A stretch of DNA of 18,315 nucleotides from an uncultured Christensenella sp. (GTDB taxonomy: Bacteria; Bacillota; Clostridia; Christensenellales; UBA3700). The stretch spans positions 1 to 18,315 of the forward strand of contig CAJUBA010000023.1 of the NCBI GenBank assembly GCA_910584635.1. Reading direction: 5' to 3'. This document shows, piece after piece, positions 15,204-18,315 of this stretch. Numbering within the stretch: position 1 is the first letter of the stretch; each line of letters starts with the position of its first letter. The position numbers and the translations under genes are program-made. The notes under the pieces were generated by a model, which saw nothing but the letters and a program-made list of their open reading frames with translations, was not told the DNA's origin and did no database searches.

Positions 15204-16209
15204 TTCCGTCCCCTCCGGCAAGTTTGTTTACTTCGTCGACGCTCGCTATATTGAAATCTCCCTCTACGGTGTGTTTTATACACGAAGCCGCGACTGCAAA
15301 TTCAATTGCGTTCTGCTCGCCGAGTTTATTTTTCAATCCGTAAATAAGTCCCGCGCCGAAACTGTCTCCGCCGCCTACTCTATCGACTATATCAATAGTA
15401 TATTTTTTAGATTTATATACGTTTTTTCCATCTATGAGCATTGCCGACCATCCGTTGCAAGACGCGGAAACCGACTCTCTTAACGTAAACGCGACGTATT
15501 TAATATTCGGGAATTTTCCCATAAGACGTTTGCCTATTCCTTCATATCCCTTTTGTGAAATCACACCTGAATTTATATCGGTATTTTCCGCTTCTATAGA
15601 AAATACGTCCTTACAGTCTTCTTCATTCGAAATGAGTACGTCAACGTATTTCACGAGTTTGCTCATTACGGCATTGGCTTTTTCTCTTGACCAAAGTTTT
15701 TTACGGTAATTCAAATCGCAAGAAACCGTTATATTTCTACGCTTTGCCTCTATCAAAATCTTCTCTGTTACCTCTGCCATAGCATCTGATATAGCGGGGG
15801 TAATACCCGTCCAGTGAAGCCACTCCGCTCCGTCCAATACGGCGGAAATATCCAAATCGTTTTCGCCTATATTCGCTATAGCGCTGCCCGCTCTGTCGTA
15901 TATTACGTTGCTCCCTCTTTGCGAACATCCTTTTTCGCAAAAATATATGCCCATTCTATCGCCGCCTCTGACGATTTTGGAAACGTCTACTCCCCAACCT
16001 TTGAGTTCCTTAACGCACTTATCCGCTATAGCGTTGCGCGGTAATTTTGTTACAAACGCCACGTCCTCGCCAAACTGCGCCAACGATACCGCTACGTTTG
16101 CTTCTCCGCCTCCGAAAACTATATCGAAACTATCGGCTTGCATAAATCTTTTATATCCGCTCGGTTGCAAACGCATCATTATTTCGCCTACCGTAACGAT
16201 TTTTGCCAT
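15184..16209 (-). CDS. kdgK: 2-keto-3-deoxygluconate kinase (PfkB/ribokinase family)
   Basis: A 341-residue protein that phosphorylates KDG at O6 using ATP, giving KDPG. The N-terminal TVGEIMMRLQP and GGGEANVAVSLAQFG (33-47) are the PfkB substrate-side motifs. The C-terminal DRVGGGDSFGAGLIYGL (276-292) holds the ATP/anion-hole motif and the catalytic base Asp282. CDLNYRKKLW and NEEDCKDVF blocks are typical of KdgK. The frame is open 47 codons further upstream, but GGAGG precedes this ATG, and it overlaps the aldolase stop as TAATG, so this start is preferred. The 3' end overlaps uxaC by 20 nt. Its place between the aldolase and isomerase genes matches the pathway. Confidence 0.94.
   Translation of the reverse strand: MAKIVTVGEIMMRLQPSGYKRFMQADSFDIVFGGGEANVAVSLAQFGEDVAFVTKLPRNAIADKCVKELKGWGVDVSKIVRGGDRMGIYFCEKGCSQRGSNVIYDRAGSAIANIGENDLDISAVLDGAEWLHWTGITPAISDAMAEVTEKILIEAKRRNITVSCDLNYRKKLWSREKANAVMSKLVKYVDVLISNEEDCKDVFSIEAENTDINSGVISQKGYEGIGKRLMGKFPNIKYVAFTLRESVSASCNGWSAMLIDGKNVYKSKKYTIDIVDRVGGGDSFGAGLIYGLKNKLGEQNAIEFAVAASCIKHTVEGDFNIASVDEVNKLAGGDGSGRVQR
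15210..15216 (-). promoter_or_regulatory. Ribosome-binding site that fixes the uxaC GTG start
   Basis: GGAGGGG on the minus strand, six bases upstream of the GTG at 15203, located inside the end of kdgK. It rules out the upstream in-frame TTG, whose first codons cover this site. Confidence 0.8.
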
Positions 16210-16859
16210 TATTTCTTTCCTCCGATAATACTTCTGACTTTTTCGACAAATGCCGAACATACTTTTTCGACCTTTTCGTAATCTCCGTTTGCCGCGTCTT
16301 TTGTCAAAAACGAACCTGCGCCGACTGCGTACGCGCCCGCTTTGAACCACTCTTCCACGTTCTCCGCGCTCACTCCGCCCGTAGGCATTATATTAGCGTT
16401 GGGGAAAGGTCCTTTAAGCGCTTTAAGTCCTGCGGGTTTTGCTATATCGCCGGGGAAAAGTTTTAGTATATCGACGCCATATTCCATAGCGGTTTGCGCT
16501 TCGCTCGGAGTCATCACTCCGCTCATAACGGGAACGCCGTAACGGTTGCAAATCTTTATCGTTTCCACGTTAAGCGACGGGCTTACTATAAATTTCGCCC
16601 CCGCAAGCATAGCGATTCTCGCCGTTTCGGGGTCGAGTACGCTGCCCGCGCCGATTATCATATCGCTTCCCGCGTATTTTTCGCTCAGCGAAGATATGAT
16701 TTTATCCGCGCTAGGAACGGTAAAAGTGATTTCTATTATTTTAATTCCACCTTTATAGCACGCGTCGACGGTCCTTATAGCCTGTTCGACGTTTTTACCT
16801 CTTATGACGACAACGACGCCTTGCTCTTTTATCGCCTGATAGATACGGTATTTCTCCAT
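16209..16859 (-). CDS. eda: 2-keto-3-deoxy-6-phosphogluconate (KDPG) aldolase
   Basis: A 216-residue class I aldolase that cleaves KDPG to pyruvate and glyceraldehyde 3-phosphate. Visible catalytic features are VVVIRG (Arg20), IIEITF (Glu43), GAGSV (71-74 region), SPSLN, and DILKLFPG with the Schiff-base Lys133; MPTGGVS and GAGSFL form the phosphate-binding part. The length is as expected. It is the first gene of the operon; GAAGGAG precedes the ATG, and one or two candidate promoters lie just upstream. It completes the five-step glucuronate route. KHG/KDPG dual activity is possible, as in other members. Confidence 0.96.
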   Translation of the reverse strand: MEKYRIYQAIKEQGVVVVIRGKNVEQAIRTVDACYKGGIKIIEITFTVPSADKIISSLSEKYAGSDMIIGAGSVLDPETARIAMLAGAKFIVSPSLNVETIKICNRYGVPVMSGVMTPSEAQTAMEYGVDILKLFPGDIAKPAGLKALKGPFPNANIMPTGGVSAENVEEWFKAGAYAVGAGSFLTKDAANGDYEKVEKVCSAFVEKVRSIIGGKK

Positions 16860-16882
16860 AAAACTCCTTCAAAATTCGCCTT

Positions 16883-16912
16883 ATTATATCGGCAAATCCT
16901 TACTTTTTACAA
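16883..16912 (-). promoter_or_regulatory. Alternative proximal promoter for the operon
   Basis: TTGTAA (16907-16912), an 18-nt spacer and TATAAT (16883-16888) on the minus strand. Transcripts would start about 17 nt before the eda ATG, which leaves only just enough room for the ribosome site. It is weaker than the upstream candidate and could be fortuitous in AT-rich DNA. Confidence 0.35.
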
Positions 16913-16922
16913 TTACAGTTTC

Positions 16923-16951
16923 ATTATAATATAGCCTTTTGAAAAAAACAA
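16923..16951 (-). promoter_or_regulatory. Main candidate sigma-A promoter of the glucuronate operon
   Basis: TTGTTT (16946-16951), a 17-nt spacer and a perfect TATAAT (16923-16928) on the minus strand, giving a leader of about 57 nt before eda. Its -35 lies only 22 bp from the -35 of the divergent regulator promoter, so one bound regulator could control both directions. No clear operator repeat or CcpA-type cre was recognised. Confidence 0.65.
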
Positions 16952-16973
16952 TACTCTTTTTGCTATAAAATTA

Positions 16974-17002
16974 TGGACAAAATAGGCTTAGTAGTGTATA
17001 CT
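16974..17002 (+). promoter_or_regulatory. Candidate sigma-A promoter of the AraC-family gene
   Basis: TGGACA (16974-16979), a 17-nt spacer and TATACT (16997-17002); each hexamer matches five of six consensus bases. The start site would be near 17009, which supports the downstream ATG at 17046 over the one at 17016. Confidence 0.65.
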
Positions 17003-17033
17003 GTATTTGAGTTAAATGCAAAAGATATTATTT

Positions 17034-17040
17034 CGGAGGT
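17034..17040 (+). promoter_or_regulatory. Ribosome-binding site that fixes the regulator start
   Basis: CGGAGGT lies five bases before the ATG at 17046. The alternative ATG at 17016 has no such site and would leave almost no leader. Confidence 0.8.
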
Positions 17041-17045
17041 TTGAT

Positions 17046-17807
17046 ATGCCAATTATAAATTACATAGGAAAAAATATGAAGACTTATGACGTCAAACAGC
17101 ATAAGCACAATTATTGGGAAATTATTTACTGCACAAACGGTTCGGGAAGAATCGTATTCGAAAACGCAAGACCGCTTGAATATTCGCAATACGAAACAGT
17201 CGTAATACCCCCAAACACTCTTCACAGCAACACTTCGCACAGCGGATTTAGAAACATTCACATGACCGTAGCGGGATGGTCGCCGAATTTCAAAAACGCG
17301 GTAGTGGTAAAAGACAATCAGCAAAGAGATCTTTACACCACAATGAATATGTGTTTCAGACACTTCTCCGCGACAAAAAGTTGTTCGTCAAATATAATAA
17401 TGGCGTTTACCGATTTAATATTGGGATTCATTTCTCAATTTGACGGAACAATGCAGACGAGCCATCATATCGAAATTATCTCCAACGCAATTATAGAAAA
17501 TTTTTCGGACGCAAATTTCAGTATCGATTCTATCTACGACGAATTCGATTTGTCCAAAGACTATATTAGAAGACAGTTCATTAAAGAAAAAGGAATTTCT
17601 CCGTTGCAGTTCTTAAACAACACACGTATAAATTCCGCTCAAAAACTTTTGCTATCTAGAAATATCAACAATCTTAAAATATACGAAATAGCCGAAAGAT
17701 GCGGTTTTAGCGACCAACTTTATTTTTCTAGAGTATTCAAAAAAATCGTCGGCGTAAGCCCCAAAGAATATGTCGGCGAACCAACCAACGAACCTTATAA
17801 CAGTTGA
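17046..17807 (+). CDS. AraC-family transcriptional regulator
   Basis: A 253-residue protein. The N-terminal half is a cupin-like sugar-sensing domain with HKHNYWEIIYCTNGSG (about 19-34) and VIPPNTLH (about 53-60). The C-terminal ~110 residues hold two helix-turn-helix motifs: FSIDSIYDEFDLSKDYIRRQF, and IYEIAERCGFSDQLYFSRVF (about 212-231), the family signature, followed by KKIVGVSPKEY. It is divergent from the glucuronate operon and shares the intergenic region with it, so it is very likely the local activator or repressor responding to a sugar, uronate or glycoside intermediate. The ATG at 17046 is chosen because of the ribosome site. The inducer is unknown. A terminator follows. Confidence 0.93.
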   Translation: MPIINYIGKNMKTYDVKQHKHNYWEIIYCTNGSGRIVFENARPLEYSQYETVVIPPNTLHSNTSHSGFRNIHMTVAGWSPNFKNAVVVKDNQQRDLYTTMNMCFRHFSATKSCSSNIIMAFTDLILGFISQFDGTMQTSHHIEIISNAIIENFSDANFSIDSIYDEFDLSKDYIRRQFIKEKGISPLQFLNNTRINSAQKLLLSRNINNLKIYEIAERCGFSDQLYFSRVFKKIVGVSPKEYVGEPTNEPYNS

Positions 17808-17832
17808 TTACCAAAACGCTGTAATTATCAAA

Positions 17833-17918
17833 CAATAATTTTTGATATAAATAACGAGACAATAATTTTGCCTCGTTATTGTTTTATAATATTATAATAA
17901 TATATATCAATATTATTG
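17833..17918. repeat. Extended inverted repeat enclosing the terminator
   Basis: A 17-nt left arm at 17833-17849 (CAATAATTTTTGATATA) pairs, with a small mismatch/bulge, with 17903-17918 (TATATCAATATTATTG). It encloses the terminator stem, so a larger AT-rich cruciform-like fold is possible. It may be chance in AT-rich DNA. Confidence 0.5.
17850..17886 (+). terminator. Rho-independent terminator after the AraC gene
   Basis: AATAACGAG (17850-17858) pairs with CTCGTTATT (17872-17880), a perfect 9-bp stem, followed by GTTTTAT. It lies 42 nt after the regulator stop. Confidence 0.75.
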
Positions 17919-17995
17919 TTTCCCAACCAAATGTATTTCCGACCAGTCGTAAAATCTCCGTTTCACTTCGATTTTAGTCGAACTTAGTTTCACTG

Positions 17996-18269
17996 ATAGC
18001 CTAAGGCATAGGACTTAGATATTTCGACTCCGCTTTGCTTCGCTCAATATGACGGGAGAAAAGCATTTCTCTATACTCTCAACATAACTAATAAAAATGT
18101 TCTCAGATTCTCTATATAACGGGATAGGAAACATTACTTGTTAATTCTTTCATCATTTTGAAATGAACGTTAGGTTTCTATATTCGTTATATTGATAGTA
18201 CAGACAACCGCTTATTCATCCGTCATTCTGAGCGTAGTCGAAGAATCTAGTCTTATGCCGTAGGCTTAT
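17996..18269. repeat. Pair of inverted arms in the right flank (MITE-like)
   Basis: The left arm, about 17996-18088, and the right arm, about 18184-18269, are imperfect reverse complements of each other. Both carry a GCCTA-GGCATA block, a TTCGACTCCGC/CTACGCTC core and a CTCTATACT/CTGTACTAT block. They are separated by roughly 95 bp of unrelated AT-rich sequence (18089-18183). The left arm has a few extra bases around 18032-18043. No ORF of note lies in the 508-bp flank after the regulator (17808-18315); it contains the terminator, these arms and nothing else recognised. A non-autonomous mobile element or REP-like doublet is possible. Confidence 0.6.
18187..18253 (-). repeat. 67-bp intergenic repeat, right copy
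   Basis: Reverse complement of the copy at 108-174, ungapped, with 4 mismatches. It contains ATTCTGAGCGTAGTCGAAGA. It also forms most of the right arm of the larger inverted structure at 17996-18269. Confidence 0.85.
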
Positions 18270-18315
18270 CCGTTTTTATATATTTCTACTTGCTTAGTTT
18301 AACAATAGCAAAGCG

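Noticed and set aside
16210..16350. 47-codon N-terminal extension of KDG kinase
   Set aside because: It overlaps the aldolase gene, its residues are highly basic and unlike the family, and the ATG at 16209 has GGAGG and a TAATG junction.
16860..17045. Riboswitch or CcpA-type cre site before the operon
   Set aside because: The leader is under 60 nt with no conserved aptamer-like pairing, and no convincing match to the cre consensus was found.
1..18315. CRISPR array, tRNA/rRNA, integrase or transposase
   Set aside because: No regularly spaced direct repeats, no tRNA-like cloverleaf recognised, and no protein with integrase or transposase motifs in the window.

Overview
The window holds one long, tightly packed catabolic operon on the minus strand (about 16859 down to 368), a divergent AraC-type regulator on the plus strand (17046-17807), and gene-free flanks filled with repeats. 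Strong AGGAGG-like ribosome sites before nearly every gene, a lipobox-type lipoprotein, an SDR-type (Bacillus-like) mannonate oxidoreductase, low-to-moderate GC and intergenic repeats suggest an uncultured member of the Bacillota, probably Clostridia. That placement is an inference, and no gene here is a phylogenetic marker.

Layout in transcription order. A divergent promoter region lies at about 16860-17045. The first five genes are KDPG aldolase (eda), KDG kinase (kdgK), glucuronate isomerase (uxaC), mannonate dehydratase (uxuA) and an SDR-type fructuronate reductase (uxuB). Together they give a complete route from D-glucuronate to pyruvate plus glyceraldehyde 3-phosphate. uxaA and uxaB are absent, so only the glucuronate branch is encoded. 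An accessory block follows: a cysteine-rich Gfo/Idh/MocA oxidoreductase, a PHP metallohydrolase, a GDPD-like TIM barrel, a second Gfo/Idh/MocA oxidoreductase, an AP-endonuclease-2-like sugar isomerase/epimerase, a third Gfo/Idh/MocA oxidoreductase and a cytoplasmic six-hairpin glycosidase. A GPH-family (MelB/GusB-like) symporter and a lipoprotein come last, with their own candidate promoter at 3098-3127.

How it may work: the symporter imports a glycoside, probably a glucuronide or another hexuronate-bearing or convertible compound. The accessory block releases or remodels the sugar by hydrolysis and/or NAD-dependent oxidation, epimerisation and cleavage. The uxaC-uxuB-uxuA-kdgK-eda module burns the resulting hexuronate, and the AraC protein senses the sugar. 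The redox/isomerase/hydrolase block is the part whose chemistry cannot be read from known pathways and is the best candidate for something undescribed.

Flanks: a 67-bp repeat occurs at the left end (108-174) and, inverted, at the right end (18187-18253), with 63 of 67 positions identical. It therefore brackets the whole locus. The left flank also has a roughly 160-bp palindrome just after the last stop codon (203-361). The right flank has a terminator and a pair of inverted arms (17996-18269). No rRNA, tRNA, CRISPR array, transposase or riboswitch was recognised.
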